61,861 nucleotides of DNA from a virus: positions 1 to 61,861 of IMG/VR virus record IMGVR_UViG_3300020405_000676; one strand, given 5' to 3'. Position 1 is the stretch's first letter; the number at the start of each line of letters is the position of its first letter. The translations under genes and the position numbers were made by a program. The notes beneath the pieces were generated by a model, which worked only from the letters and a program-made list of their open reading frames with translations, had not been told where the DNA came from and made no database searches. This document shows positions 16,888 through 26,171 of this stretch, piece after piece.

Positions 16888-19800
16888 TATAACGTACCTT
16901 TCTTAAGACTCAATTGAGCCCATTGCTCTCTACCAGCACCAGCCTGTGTAGGTATTATACTTATAGATGTTGCCATTGCATGACCACTACGTCTAAATGC
17001 AATTAAATCATTTTCATTTTTAATCATAGCAGTTTTTTGATTAGGAATACTTATCAAAAGCAATCCATCAAAATCATCTCTATCTTTATACCATAGGAAA
17101 TTTTGTTTGAGATATACATTCTCAATTTCTTCTGCGTTAGTATTGTTTGCTATTACATCTGCAATAGGACCAGCATAGTTTTCCATATCCATAGAAAATA
17201 AATCTAATGCAAGTTGTCTTCTAATTTTTTGATTGTCTGAATCTGTAGTTGGTAAATCTTGATTTATTCCATTTATAAATTTTGAAAATCCTAAACTTCC
17301 TCCAACGGAACCAATACTATCAACTACAGTTGGAATACGGTCTGCATATTTTTCTATTATGGCTCTTTTTGCTTTTTGGCTTCCGCCACCATAACCAATT
17401 CTTCCACCAGTACTACTAGTAGCCGCTTTTAATTCTACTTTACCAATACCTTCAATTTCTAAATCACCTTCACCAGATGCTAACCTTATCTTATTACTTA
17501 AACAGGCAAGTCCATATTCTCCTGGTCCTTTTTGATTTACACCAACACCGTATGCTGTTAATGAAACAAATGCTTTGGTGCTTATGTCATCACCGAATAC
17601 ATTTGCAAATGTGTTTAATGGCTTATCTAATTCTTGTATGTTTACAACTGTACCAGTCTTTTCTAATCTATCTATAAACTTGCTCATAGTACCATAATCA
17701 CTGTCTATGCTACCAATAATTTTTGTTACATCTTGTATAACTTTTGCTTTTTGTTTATCCGATAAAGGTTCATCCATCAAAGGAAAACTAAATGCTTTGT
17801 CTAATGTTTTACCTATATGTTCACTGTTGAGCAGTTTATAAATTCTATCTAACAAATTTGCATGTTGCTCATTTGTAGCATCTAATCCACTTATAGTTTT
17901 TATTATATTGTCTTTCTCGGTACTTAAATCTGTATATTCATTTAAAAGTTTAGTTATATGTTGTTTGCTCCATTCTTGCAAATTTACTTTTTTCTTTTCT
18001 TCTTCTGGCAAAGCATCAACATAAAATCTTAAAATGTTTCTAGCACATGCATCATCTCCTGCATCTGCTCTTAATTGTCTAAATGCATCTAGCATAGAAG
18101 GTAAAGGTATTGCCTGATATGCCAACATTTGTTTTTTCAAATCACCAACAGGAAAATGGTCTGCTAAAAGTTTGTTTATAATTTCAATTCTGTTAAAATC
18201 ATTAACACTTTCTTTTGCCATTTTAGTTGCTGTTGCGTACATAACTGCTTTGGCATCTTTACCATAACGTTTTTCAAAATCACCTTTAGACTTCTTCATG
18301 CCTTTTACATATTTTTCTTTGTCTTTCTTTTCGTCTTTTGTTAAAGGTCTTTCATTTACTTTGCTTTCTTTTTTCTTTTTGCCAGCACAATGAGCCTTTT
18401 GACTAAAGCCTTTTGGATTACTGCAATTGATACTTGCTTTGTATTTCTTACTCCACTTTTCTAATACTGTTGATTCATTTATAATACGCACCTGTTCTTC
18501 TAATGGTAATTTGTCAAACTTATCAAAAGCACTTTCTCTTCCAAGCATTCTTGCTCTGGCTTCTTGAGGATCAGGATTTTGACGTCGCAACGTCTCACGT
18601 TGCATTAATTGTCTACCTAAGGCTAAATGACCTTGGAAGTCATTTGGTGCTGAACCTTCTAATTTTTCTTTCATCATGCTTTTTAAAACAGCCTTTTTGA
18701 AATTTTCATCATTGTCTGGATTTTTAAGAAAATCTACTAATCTGTTTACGTCGGGTCTGACCATATAATTTTGCATACCCGCATTCATCATCCTATCAAA
18801 TTCAATATATTTGGATCTGACTGCTTCGTAATCTGCTTCTGTGGTGTTTTCGCCATCATTTCTGCCTCTTCTACTTGGTGGAGGTTGAGAGCCCGTATCA
18901 CCGTAAATAGCACCTACATCATCTCCAGGACTGCCGTCTGGATTTTTTCTAAAATAGTTGCCAGCACTTACTGTATAATTCATTTTGATATATTCTGCCG
19001 CGGCTTTTACAGATGCTACCCATCTTGGTAAACAACAAACTGTTGGATCTGGCTGTGGTCTCCATTCGTGGTCACCGTCAAATGTTCTAGCAACTTTCTC
19101 CAACATGTTTGGGCCTTGGTTGTCTATACCCTTTTCTATTTTAAGGAAGTTTGCCAAGTTGTTCCAATTTGCGGCATCTTGAATGCTGTTAGATGCTTGA
19201 CCATCCATGTGTTCAACGCCAGCGGCATCTATAATTTTTTGGTCTGCTATTACTTGTACACCTTTTGGTGTGCTTTCCATTACTTCTCTAATTGCTTTAT
19301 AGAAACCATTATTATTTTTTTCCATGTTTTGAACAACCATAGACTTAATCTTTTCTGATTCTGCACCATGGTACTTTTTAAAATCATATGCCGCAAGTGC
19401 TTTGGCTTCATTGCCTTCATCTAATATCCAATTAATAGCACTACTTCTATTTAAAGGCTCACCTGAATATTCATTTGCTAATTTTTTAGAAGGGATAAGT
19501 TCTTCGACATCTCCCATTCCTGCTCTGCCGTCTAATTTACCAGTGAATTCGATTTGCATTGATTCTGCAATGATGTTTCTATCTCTGCCATCTAGCATCT
19601 CATATTTTTCTTCATTTCTTAATGTTTTATAATGTATTTTATATGTATCACCAAACTTATCCATAAGTTTCACATAATTTTTTAATCGCCAGTTTTGACT
19701 CATATCACCAGTTTTTTGTCTTTTTTGGATTTGGTCCATTCCTTCTATAGCATCTTGCAATGGTCCCCAATGTGCGGATGGTACAACATAAAAGACTCCT

Positions 19801-22800
19801 CGACTTTGTTGGTTAACTCTTTGTGCTCCTTCTATTACTTCTCTTTGCGTTCTAGAATCTACATTTCCGTTTACTATAGTATCAAATAATTCTTTTTCCA
19901 TAAACGAAAGTGAATGTGCAGGAATATTAATTGTTGCAAATGAACTGTTTCTGACATTTTTCTTAAAGTTATCTCTGTCTTTTGTTAATTGTTGTTTACG
20001 TTTGATAGCATCATCCTGACTGTCAAATCCATTGTCTACAAAAATTTTGTCTAAACCACGCATGAAGTCTCTAATTCCTTCGAATCTAGACTTTATAGTA
20101 TTTTTTATTTCATCAAATTTATAATAATAAGGATAACGTTCTTTGTTTCTATAATAAGAACCCAACATTTCTCTTAATGTGTCTGTTACATAATCATTGA
20201 TATTGTGAACAGTTCTACTGTCTGTGGTATTCCTAACAATATCATCTAACGTGCCTTGTATATTTTCATATTTGTAAGTTCTAACACCTAGGAATTGGTC
20301 TCCATCTCTTTCGCCTAATAAATCCATGTACTCTTCTTTTTCTTCATCTGACATATTAGGTAAGTCTCGTACTTCATCTCTACTGATTCCTAATATGTTT
20401 GACCATTCATCATCATCTGATTTATTTGTATCATAAAATTTAGCAATTATAGGTGCCATTTTTTGCAATGTTTCAACTGCTTTGGATTTATCTGTTTCAT
20501 ATTGTTGTTCTAAAAACGCGAATCTTCTTCTCAACAACATTGTGTAATTGCTTAATGCTACATCTTCGTAAGAATCGTCACTATAGATGTTTGGATTATG
20601 ATTCCTACTAACAGGTTCATTGTAAGAATCAAATTGTTTTACATACTGAAGCAATTTAGTATAACTTGGTCTATCAAAAATCATTCCTGTTTGCAAGAAT
20701 AATGGTTTACTGCTATATCCTGAAGTTGTCAATTTGTTATAAAAATCGTTAAACTGTCTTTTTTCACTTGCGTCTTTTATTAAAGATGAAATTTCACTTT
20801 CAATATCAGCAGTATCACCTAGCCTATCTGGACCTAAACGAACATCAATTGCCATTTGTGTAAGTTTTTTCAATACCTTTGAATCAAACTCTTTATTGTT
20901 GGCAACATTCCACATGCCTTTTGCTATTGCTTCTACTTCTGGTGCTGAAACAAAGTCTGGTTTTCTTATAATGTCTTTTTGAAGTAATTTATTAATACCA
21001 TCTTTAACAATTTGTACTTTTGTTTGTTGATTTAATTTTACAGAACCTGTTTTTCTGTGGTCCCAAACTAAAGATTCTATTGCTGTTATTACATTAAATT
21101 CAATTTCTCTTTCTGTGATTTCATTTTTCTTTATGAAACTTCTTAAGGCACCTATACTTTTTGCATTAGGCTGTTGCCTTGCTAATCCAGATGATACATC
21201 TATTGCCAACATACCCAATGCTTCACTGAATTTTGATAAACTTTCACCTCTCAATTCTATTGCTGTTTCACTAGGTGGATTCATTGCTGGTCTAAAGTAT
21301 GCTTTTATTGACCGGTCTTGTTTAACTTCTTTTACTCCGCCTCTTTTTGAATATTTTATTTTGTCTAATTTTCTTTTCAAAGAACTGTCGAAATCGTCTA
21401 AACTATCTGAAGTGTTTTCAAGATATTCCATCCATTGTTTTTTCCACTTGATGTCTGCTTTTGGATCTAAACTGTCAGTTGCTCTTTGCAATCCTTCCAT
21501 TGCACTCAACATAAGTTTAGTAAATTCTAAGTATTTTCTAGAACTTATCATTGCTTTTGATGTGTCTAACAAAGGATCTGCAGAAACATCTGAATACTGT
21601 CCTTTTAGATTTTCAACTTCTTCAACATCTCCTTGACTGATATCACTTGCTTTTCTTAGTAATCTTGATAATGCTTTTACATAATCGCCTTGATATTGGT
21701 CTGTGTGCCCAGCAACCATTGTGGTAGCATATCTTACTACTGCCTTAAATACTTTATCAAAGTCTTGTTCGTAGTCTTCGCCACCACCTATTCTAAACTC
21801 TATAAGATTTGTGTTAGTTTTAGAATCAGTTTGATTCTTAAAATGTATAGAACGGAATTTGTCTTGGCTTATAGCCTTTTCTAAAAATGCTTCTGCTTTT
21901 TTTATTCCTTCTGAGCCACCTTCTTGTTGCAAAGTTTTTACAGCATCTTCTAATTCTCTGTATTGGCTTTTTGTATAAGTGTTACTGCCTCTAAAAAATG
22001 TGCCTAATAGATATTGGTCGCCTAATAATACAGCCATTTTAACTTTATTTGCTATTACTTTGCTTGAACCTGGTTTATAGTTTACAGTTTCACCATCTTG
22101 TGGATTGTAACTCATTGTGACGTGTAATCCAGTACTGCTGTTTGTAAGTGCTCCTTCACTTTGCAGGAACTCAAAAAACTTTTTCATTTCTGCTAACATT
22201 CTTCTTGGAGTACTAAACACTGGTGATATGATTTCTGCACCTGTTCCATATCCGTCAATACTACTGTCTGACTCTACTGCATAATTTTTTGTACTACCAC
22301 TAGTGTTACCATAGTCGCCATGTTCCACAGAGTCATCTGAAAAAGCACTATTATTTCTAACAAATGCTGAAACAAGTTCGGCAACTTCACCTAGATTGTT
22401 TCCTGTGCTGTAATCAATACCATAATCATCACAAAATGAACTCATGCTGTACCAATTGTCATTGATCCAATCGTCATAATCATGATTTTCACTGGCTTCT
22501 TCATATGCATTTTGTCTTACATCGTCATCTTCTACTGCTAATTCTCTTAAATATTCTCTAAAGTCTGACCCTCTGTATTCATCAACATATTCTCTTGCCC
22601 AATTTTCATCTTCATATCCGTACAATTCTGACAGTTCTTCAGCACCTTCTTCTTCAAATCTTTCATCACCGTATTCTTGTCTCAGTACGCCTTCTCTGTA
22701 ATCATCCCAATCTGCTTCTTCTATACCTGAATCGTCTATATAATCGTTGATGTAATCTTCGTCATCTTCACGTTCGTTGACCCACTCAGCAATGGCATCC

Positions 22801-23564
22801 TCTATGTAATCATCTACTTTGTAATCATAAAGCCACTCTGTATATTGTTCTGATATGCTATCCCAATCAACACCTCCGAACTCTTCATCGACTTGATTAA
22901 GAGTCATATTGTCTACATCATCATCTACACCTTCTATATTTTCCCAAACAGTTTCTGCCTCCCAGCCACAACGTATTTGTGCATCTAGTGAACTGTTTAT
23001 TACTTCTTTTCTATTAAAGTTTATTTCGAATAATTTTTCTTCTGCTTCTTTTAAACCCAATCTAGCAAGTCTTTTAATTTTCTTCTTGCCGTCTTTTACA
23101 AGTGAAGATAATTTGTTTGCATTTTTCTGTGATAATTTTTTAACTTTTTTATTTTCCTCTAAATCTACAAACACCTCATCTTTAGGATCTAGTAATTGAT
23201 ATTCGCCCTTTTTATCTTGTACAACAACTTTGTCTGGTTGTGGTTTGTCTCCAACTTTACTGACAACTTTTCCTAATACTTCGCCTTTTTCATCTTTGTA
23301 TTCTGCATCTACTTCTAATTCTCCTGTTTTAATAGGAGTAAATTTTGGTTGTTCTTGTTCTGGTTCTTTAACATCAAGTCCGGGTGTTGTTGTTGGACTG
23401 CCTAAGTCTTTTTGTGGAGGCGTTTTCTTATCTACTGTTGGACTCTTAGCATTTGCTTTTGCATTTGCTCCTGTTGATTGTTGAGATGTTGGAGTACTTG
23501 AACCAGGCTTCATACCATATTCAGTTAGTATAGACTCTATAGTTCTAACGTCTTTAAACTTCAT
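16887..23564 (-). CDS. Giant multidomain protein with amidoligase and nuclease-like domains (2,225 aa)
   Basis: The protein begins MKFKDVRTIESILTE-YGM, a capsid-targeting-like N-terminus, then a Pro/Thr/Lys linker to about residue 110. An amidoligase-family (ATP-grasp-like) domain is split by a very acidic insert (about 200-380). Its parts are GWEAE (about 200), YGTGAEIISPVF (about 435), GLHVTMSY (about 481) and NLIEFRIGGG (about 587). A long helical region follows. SINCSNPKGFSQKAHCAG (about 1710) and a YGKDAKAVMYATATKMAKE module are motifs I recall from marine myovirus virion proteins. Near the C-terminus GPGEYGLA, GDLEIEG and VELKA (about 2013-2044) resemble a PD-(D/E)XK nuclease. It is transcribed with the SOD fusion and a basic protein. 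Injection into the host is inferred. Confidence 0.8.
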   Translation of the reverse strand: MKFKDVRTIESILTEYGMKPGSSTPTSQQSTGANAKANAKSPTVDKKTPPQKDLGSPTTTPGLDVKEPEQEQPKFTPIKTGELEVDAEYKDEKGEVLGKVVSKVGDKPQPDKVVVQDKKGEYQLLDPKDEVFVDLEENKKVKKLSQKNANKLSSLVKDGKKKIKRLARLGLKEAEEKLFEINFNRKEVINSSLDAQIRCGWEAETVWENIEGVDDDVDNMTLNQVDEEFGGVDWDSISEQYTEWLYDYKVDDYIEDAIAEWVNEREDDEDYINDYIDDSGIEEADWDDYREGVLRQEYGDERFEEEGAEELSELYGYEDENWAREYVDEYRGSDFREYLRELAVEDDDVRQNAYEEASENHDYDDWINDNWYSMSSFCDDYGIDYSTGNNLGEVAELVSAFVRNNSAFSDDSVEHGDYGNTSGSTKNYAVESDSSIDGYGTGAEIISPVFSTPRRMLAEMKKFFEFLQSEGALTNSSTGLHVTMSYNPQDGETVNYKPGSSKVIANKVKMAVLLGDQYLLGTFFRGSNTYTKSQYRELEDAVKTLQQEGGSEGIKKAEAFLEKAISQDKFRSIHFKNQTDSKTNTNLIEFRIGGGEDYEQDFDKVFKAVVRYATTMVAGHTDQYQGDYVKALSRLLRKASDISQGDVEEVENLKGQYSDVSADPLLDTSKAMISSRKYLEFTKLMLSAMEGLQRATDSLDPKADIKWKKQWMEYLENTSDSLDDFDSSLKRKLDKIKYSKRGGVKEVKQDRSIKAYFRPAMNPPSETAIELRGESLSKFSEALGMLAIDVSSGLARQQPNAKSIGALRSFIKKNEITEREIEFNVITAIESLVWDHRKTGSVKLNQQTKVQIVKDGINKLLQKDIIRKPDFVSAPEVEAIAKGMWNVANNKEFDSKVLKKLTQMAIDVRLGPDRLGDTADIESEISSLIKDASEKRQFNDFYNKLTTSGYSSKPLFLQTGMIFDRPSYTKLLQYVKQFDSYNEPVSRNHNPNIYSDDSYEDVALSNYTMLLRRRFAFLEQQYETDKSKAVETLQKMAPIIAKFYDTNKSDDDEWSNILGISRDEVRDLPNMSDEEKEEYMDLLGERDGDQFLGVRTYKYENIQGTLDDIVRNTTDSRTVHNINDYVTDTLREMLGSYYRNKERYPYYYKFDEIKNTIKSRFEGIRDFMRGLDKIFVDNGFDSQDDAIKRKQQLTKDRDNFKKNVRNSSFATINIPAHSLSFMEKELFDTIVNGNVDSRTQREVIEGAQRVNQQSRGVFYVVPSAHWGPLQDAIEGMDQIQKRQKTGDMSQNWRLKNYVKLMDKFGDTYKIHYKTLRNEEKYEMLDGRDRNIIAESMQIEFTGKLDGRAGMGDVEELIPSKKLANEYSGEPLNRSSAINWILDEGNEAKALAAYDFKKYHGAESEKIKSMVVQNMEKNNNGFYKAIREVMESTPKGVQVIADQKIIDAAGVEHMDGQASNSIQDAANWNNLANFLKIEKGIDNQGPNMLEKVARTFDGDHEWRPQPDPTVCCLPRWVASVKAAAEYIKMNYTVSAGNYFRKNPDGSPGDDVGAIYGDTGSQPPPSRRGRNDGENTTEADYEAVRSKYIEFDRMMNAGMQNYMVRPDVNRLVDFLKNPDNDENFKKAVLKSMMKEKLEGSAPNDFQGHLALGRQLMQRETLRRQNPDPQEARARMLGRESAFDKFDKLPLEEQVRIINESTVLEKWSKKYKASINCSNPKGFSQKAHCAGKKKKESKVNERPLTKDEKKDKEKYVKGMKKSKGDFEKRYGKDAKAVMYATATKMAKESVNDFNRIEIINKLLADHFPVGDLKKQMLAYQAIPLPSMLDAFRQLRADAGDDACARNILRFYVDALPEEEKKKVNLQEWSKQHITKLLNEYTDLSTEKDNIIKTISGLDATNEQHANLLDRIYKLLNSEHIGKTLDKAFSFPLMDEPLSDKQKAKVIQDVTKIIGSIDSDYGTMSKFIDRLEKTGTVVNIQELDKPLNTFANVFGDDISTKAFVSLTAYGVGVNQKGPGEYGLACLSNKIRLASGEGDLEIEGIGKVELKAATSSTGGRIGYGGGSQKAKRAIIEKYADRIPTVVDSIGSVGGSLGFSKFINGINQDLPTTDSDNQKIRRQLALDLFSMDMENYAGPIADVIANNTNAEEIENVYLKQNFLWYKDRDDFDGLLLISIPNQKTAMIKNENDLIAFRRSGHAMATSISIIPTQAGAGREQWAQLSLKKGTL

Positions 23565-23869
23565 TATCTTCTGCCACGCCTTAAATTTGTACTTCTATTT
23601 AGACTTCTTAATCTTCTTGATGCTGGATTTAGTCTTTTTGTTCTGTTTGCTTTTCTGCTAATACGTTTACCCATTCTTGCTTTTGTTCTTTTTAAGGTCA
23701 TACGTTTTTTCATATTAATAGGTGCTGAACATTGTGAAGGTTTGCTCACAACCCTACCTTTACGTCTACCGCTAGTACATCTAACGGCACGTTTAATTTT
23801 TTTGCCCATCCTACGCCAGACCATTCTGGACTCAAGAATATCTTCGTCACTAATATCTTCGTATCTCAT
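23564..23869 (-). CDS. Arg/Lys-rich putative DNA-packaging or core protein (101 aa)
   Basis: After a capsid-targeting-like N-terminus (MRYEDISDEDILE-SRMV) the protein is extremely basic, with VRCTSGRRKGRVVSKPSQC and a long R/K tail. Two cysteines could bind metal or form a disulphide. Related Cys-Gly-Arg-Arg modules occur in other marine T4-like phage proteins. It overlaps the giant gene by 1 nt (TAATG-type junction), so expression is coupled. It likely binds DNA in the head, comparable in role to T4 internal proteins. Confidence 0.75.
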   Translation of the reverse strand: MRYEDISDEDILESRMVWRRMGKKIKRAVRCTSGRRKGRVVSKPSQCSAPINMKKRMTLKRTKARMGKRISRKANRTKRLNPASRRLRSLNRSTNLRRGRR

Positions 23870-23870
23870 A

Positions 23871-24119
23871 CTAACCTAAAAAATTAACTAATAAACCAAT
23901 AACTAATGCTACCAATGTTGTAAAACTTGTTCCAACAATAGCAACTAACCAATTTTCCATTTTGTTCAGTCTGTGCTTGGTATCTTCTTTAAATTCTCTA
24001 AGTTCTGTTGTAATACTTTCAATACGCAACATATCCGCAATGATGTGTGCTTCTAAATTATCTTTGTTAGCATAAACTTGTTGTTCAACTGGTTTTGTTT
24101 CTGGTTGTTTGTTCTTCAT
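23871..24119 (-). CDS. XhlA-like / holin-accessory membrane protein (82 aa)
   Basis: Starting at the ATG at 24119 (TAATATG junction with the upstream gene), the protein has a charged coiled-coil region followed by LNKMENWLVAIVGTSFTTLV and one transmembrane segment to the C-terminus. This layout matches haemolysin XhlA-like or small holin-associated proteins. An upstream in-frame ATG at 24185 lies inside the preceding gene and is less likely. A lysis role is plausible but not shown. No endolysin is adjacent. Confidence 0.6.
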   Translation of the reverse strand: MKNKQPETKPVEQQVYANKDNLEAHIIADMLRIESITTELREFKEDTKHRLNKMENWLVAIVGTSFTTLVALVIGLLVNFLG

Positions 24120-24120
24120 A

Positions 24121-24525
24121 TTACAGTAAATCCTGTTTTGTAAATTCCATATTAATACTGCTTTTTGTATCAACAGTACCGGCATTTAGTACAACGCCGT
24201 TTAACTCATCTTGTAGTGTCTCTACTGTGTGAGAACCAGGTTGCTCTGTAGCAAATTTAAAAATATATCCTGCACCTGTTAATGTTGGTGCTCCATAATT
24301 TTCTAATACATTTGCACCTACACCATTTAGATATACAGGATTATTCATCACAGTGGGCATTGCCCTTAATCCTATTACTTGTACTACACTTTCAAAGTCT
24401 TTTTGACTATTATTACTGTAGTCTCCTGTAACGGTGATATCTAGTGTTGTAAAAAGTGTAAAAAATTCGATGTTTCCTGTAAGGACTTCTACCGAACCCA
24501 TTGCACCTGCTCTCTGTAAACTCAT
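24121..24525 (-). CDS. Small virion structural protein (134 aa)
   Basis: A Gly/Asn/Thr/Val-rich beta-type protein beginning MSLQRAGAMGSVEVLTGNIE. It has its own late promoter (24547-24554) and a GGAG ribosome binding site. Together with the next two genes it forms a run of small, separately transcribed late genes, as expected for abundant decoration or tail proteins. No named family is recognised. Confidence 0.65.
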   Translation of the reverse strand: MSLQRAGAMGSVEVLTGNIEFFTLFTTLDITVTGDYSNNSQKDFESVVQVIGLRAMPTVMNNPVYLNGVGANVLENYGAPTLTGAGYIFKFATEQPGSHTVETLQDELNGVVLNAGTVDTKSSINMEFTKQDLL

Positions 24526-24546
24526 GTGTGTCTCCGTATATTGTAC

Positions 24547-24554
24547 TATTTATC
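24547..24554 (-). promoter_or_regulatory. T4-type late promoter
   Basis: GATAAATA on the minus strand, 22 nt before the 134-aa structural gene. Confidence 0.65.
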
Positions 24555-24590
24555 ACTAATACGAAATTTTGGGCATAGGAACGACAGCCA

Positions 24591-24620
24591 AAAAAAAGCA
24601 CACCCGAAGGTGTGCTTTTT
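24591..24620 (-). terminator. Terminator hairpin, copy A
   Basis: GCACACC (598-604) pairs with GGTGTGC (609-615) around CGAA, flanked by A and T runs that extend the stem. It follows the stop codon of the gene at 24640 and is nearly identical to the hairpin at 25103-25130. Confidence 0.85.
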
Positions 24621-24639
24621 AAAAGTTTGTACTTTTAGG

Positions 24640-24972
24640 TTACACTACTCTGTATTCACCTGCTGTTACAGTTGCGTTTGCACCGTTACCAGTAAGAACT
24701 GGTTGGATAGCCGCTAGTAAGTCAGCCGCTGAAGGTTGTCCTTCAACACCAACATGCATGACTGTAGCAGAAATGCTGTTAATTAAAACTGGAGTACATC
24801 TTGTAGATAATGCTTGAACAACTAATTCACCTTTTAATGCGTTACCACTTGAGTAACCAAATTGGCTAATGTTGTCAGTTCCGTCTACTTCGTCAATGAT
24901 GAAATGACTTAGTGATCCAATTAATAATTGACTGTTATCAAGTACTGCACCGTTTACTCTTTGTTGTGCCAT
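24640..24972 (-). CDS. Small virion structural protein (110 aa)
   Basis: The start is placed at the ATG at 24972 because AGGAG (24980-24984) lies 7 nt upstream; the earlier ATG at 24981 has none. The protein starts MAQQRVNGAVLDNSQ and is small, neutral and rich in A, G, V and S. It is monocistronic, with a perfect TATAAATA late promoter (25054-25061) and a downstream terminator. Likely an abundant capsid or tail decoration protein; family unknown. Confidence 0.65.
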   Translation of the reverse strand: MAQQRVNGAVLDNSQLLIGSLSHFIIDEVDGTDNISQFGYSSGNALKGELVVQALSTRCTPVLINSISATVMHVGVEGQPSAADLLAAIQPVLTGNGANATVTAGEYRVV

Positions 24973-25053
24973 GATAAACACTCCTAATCTTTAAGTATAT
25001 CGTGGTCTAGTAACCACCGCCGTTATTTTGTGTGATATACTATTGGTTACTTT

Positions 25054-25061
25054 TATTTATA
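25054..25061 (-). promoter_or_regulatory. T4-type late promoter (perfect TATAAATA)
   Basis: Exact T4 late consensus on the minus strand. The leader of about 75 nt contains one arm of an inverted repeat (25009-25016 with 25044-25051, AGTAACCA/TGGTTACT). Confidence 0.75.
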
Positions 25062-25102
25062 CAAAATTTAGTGAAATATAATACTTTGAAAAAGTTAAAG
25101 TC

Positions 25103-25130
25103 AAAAAAAAGCACACCCTAAGGTGTGCTT
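25103..25130 (-). terminator. Terminator hairpin, copy B
   Basis: GCACACC (111-117) pairs with GGTGTGC (122-128) around CTAA, preceded by A8. It lies just after the stop codon of the gene at 25154. Confidence 0.85.
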
Positions 25131-25153
25131 CTTTCTGTTTAATAAGTTAAAAC

Positions 25154-25522
25154 TTATAGGACAAATGCGGCAACTGTTGCTGATGCTAAGTTTACACCGT
25201 CAACTGTTCCTAATGCTTGTACTACGTCTTCTAAGTGAGCCGCTAAGGTTTCACTGTTAGATCCGTCATAAGTGTCAGTTCCGTGTTCGCCTTCAAATAT
25301 AATTTTAAGACCTTGTCCTGTTCCACCAGTGTCATCTACTGCACCGATAGCCAAAGGTGTTAAACCTTCGTTTTGGATTGCCTTCATAACTACATCTACT
25401 GTGCTACCAACAGCCAATTTTGCTGAAACGTCAGCACCAAAGTCTAATTGGATTCCTGCGAATACCTTTCCACCTACGTGTCCTGCGGCAACTGCCGCGC
25501 CTGCGTTTTGAGTCTGTGCCAT
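25154..25522 (-). CDS. Small virion structural protein (122 aa)
   Basis: The protein begins MAQTQNAGAAVAAGHVGG and ends VDGVNLASATVAAFVL, a composition and C-terminus typical of small structural proteins of marine T4-like phages. It is monocistronic, with an AGGAG ribosome binding site, a late promoter at 25569-25576 and a terminator at 25103-25130. Function in the particle is unknown. Confidence 0.7.
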   Translation of the reverse strand: MAQTQNAGAAVAAGHVGGKVFAGIQLDFGADVSAKLAVGSTVDVVMKAIQNEGLTPLAIGAVDDTGGTGQGLKIIFEGEHGTDTYDGSNSETLAAHLEDVVQALGTVDGVNLASATVAAFVL

Positions 25523-25568
25523 TTTAATTCTCCTAATAATGGTGAGGCGTATGCCTCTTCGTTAATAT

Positions 25569-25576
25569 TATTTATC
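25569..25576 (-). promoter_or_regulatory. T4-type late promoter
   Basis: GATAAATA on the minus strand, 47 nt before the start of the 122-aa gene. Confidence 0.65.
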
Positions 25577-25615
25577 TAAAAGGGAGTTTTTTTGATGTTT
25601 TATTTGTGAAAAATA

Positions 25616-26158
25616 TTAGCCTAATCGACCTTTTCTATCTGGCAAACCTCTGCCTGCAATAATATTTCCTACTGATTGACCTATTTTACTGCCCATTTGT
25701 CTGCCTGATTTTGCTTGTTTTACGCCTGGAATTTTGTTTACAATATCTGGAATGTCAATTTTTATATCAGAATCTGCTTTGTTTCTATGAGTAGATTGAT
25801 TCCACCCTCTTTTTAATTTAGTTTCAGGTCGTTCATATCCCATGTTAGCACTTGAAAAGTTTCTACCTGTATCGTCGTCATCACTGTCTTTGCTTTTAAC
25901 TTTGCCGTCAGTCCATTGCTTTAATGCGTCTTTAACTGCTTTACCTATTGTCATACTAGGAGGTCCGGATAGATATAACCCTCTAGCAATCATTTGAATT
26001 TGTGCAGTAGGTACGTTTACGAACTGAGGTATCCTAGATCCAACAGGTCCTATTTCGTCATCAAGTTCTTGTGCGACTTCATCGTTAAGTTCTTGGCCTC
26101 TAATTTTTCTAGGCTTACCGTCATCTTGAACTTCATTTATGATATCATTTATTAACAT
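25616..26158 (-). CDS. Putative packaged protein with capsid-targeting-like N-terminus (180 aa)
   Basis: MLINDIINE-VQDDG matches the proposed capsid-targeting signal. The remainder is hydrophilic, with an acidic first half, a DSDDDD cluster and a basic Gly/Arg-rich C-terminus (SGRQMGSKIGQSVGN). The late promoter TATAAATA ends 5 nt before the ATG, so the mRNA should be leaderless. No enzyme motif is visible. Confidence 0.65.
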   Translation of the reverse strand: MLINDIINEVQDDGKPRKIRGQELNDEVAQELDDEIGPVGSRIPQFVNVPTAQIQMIARGLYLSGPPSMTIGKAVKDALKQWTDGKVKSKDSDDDDTGRNFSSANMGYERPETKLKRGWNQSTHRNKADSDIKIDIPDIVNKIPGVKQAKSGRQMGSKIGQSVGNIIAGRGLPDRKGRLG

Positions 26159-26163
26159 AACTG

Positions 26164-26171
26164 TATTTATA
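26164..26171 (-). promoter_or_regulatory. Perfect late promoter abutting a start codon
   Basis: TATAAATA, 5 nt, ATG on the minus strand. The core overlaps the end of the upstream gene. Confidence 0.7.

Noticed and set aside
25009-25051. Inverted repeat AGTAACCA/TGGTTACT as an operator
   Set aside because: The loop is long (27 nt) and one arm lies at or upstream of the predicted late start site; too weak to call.
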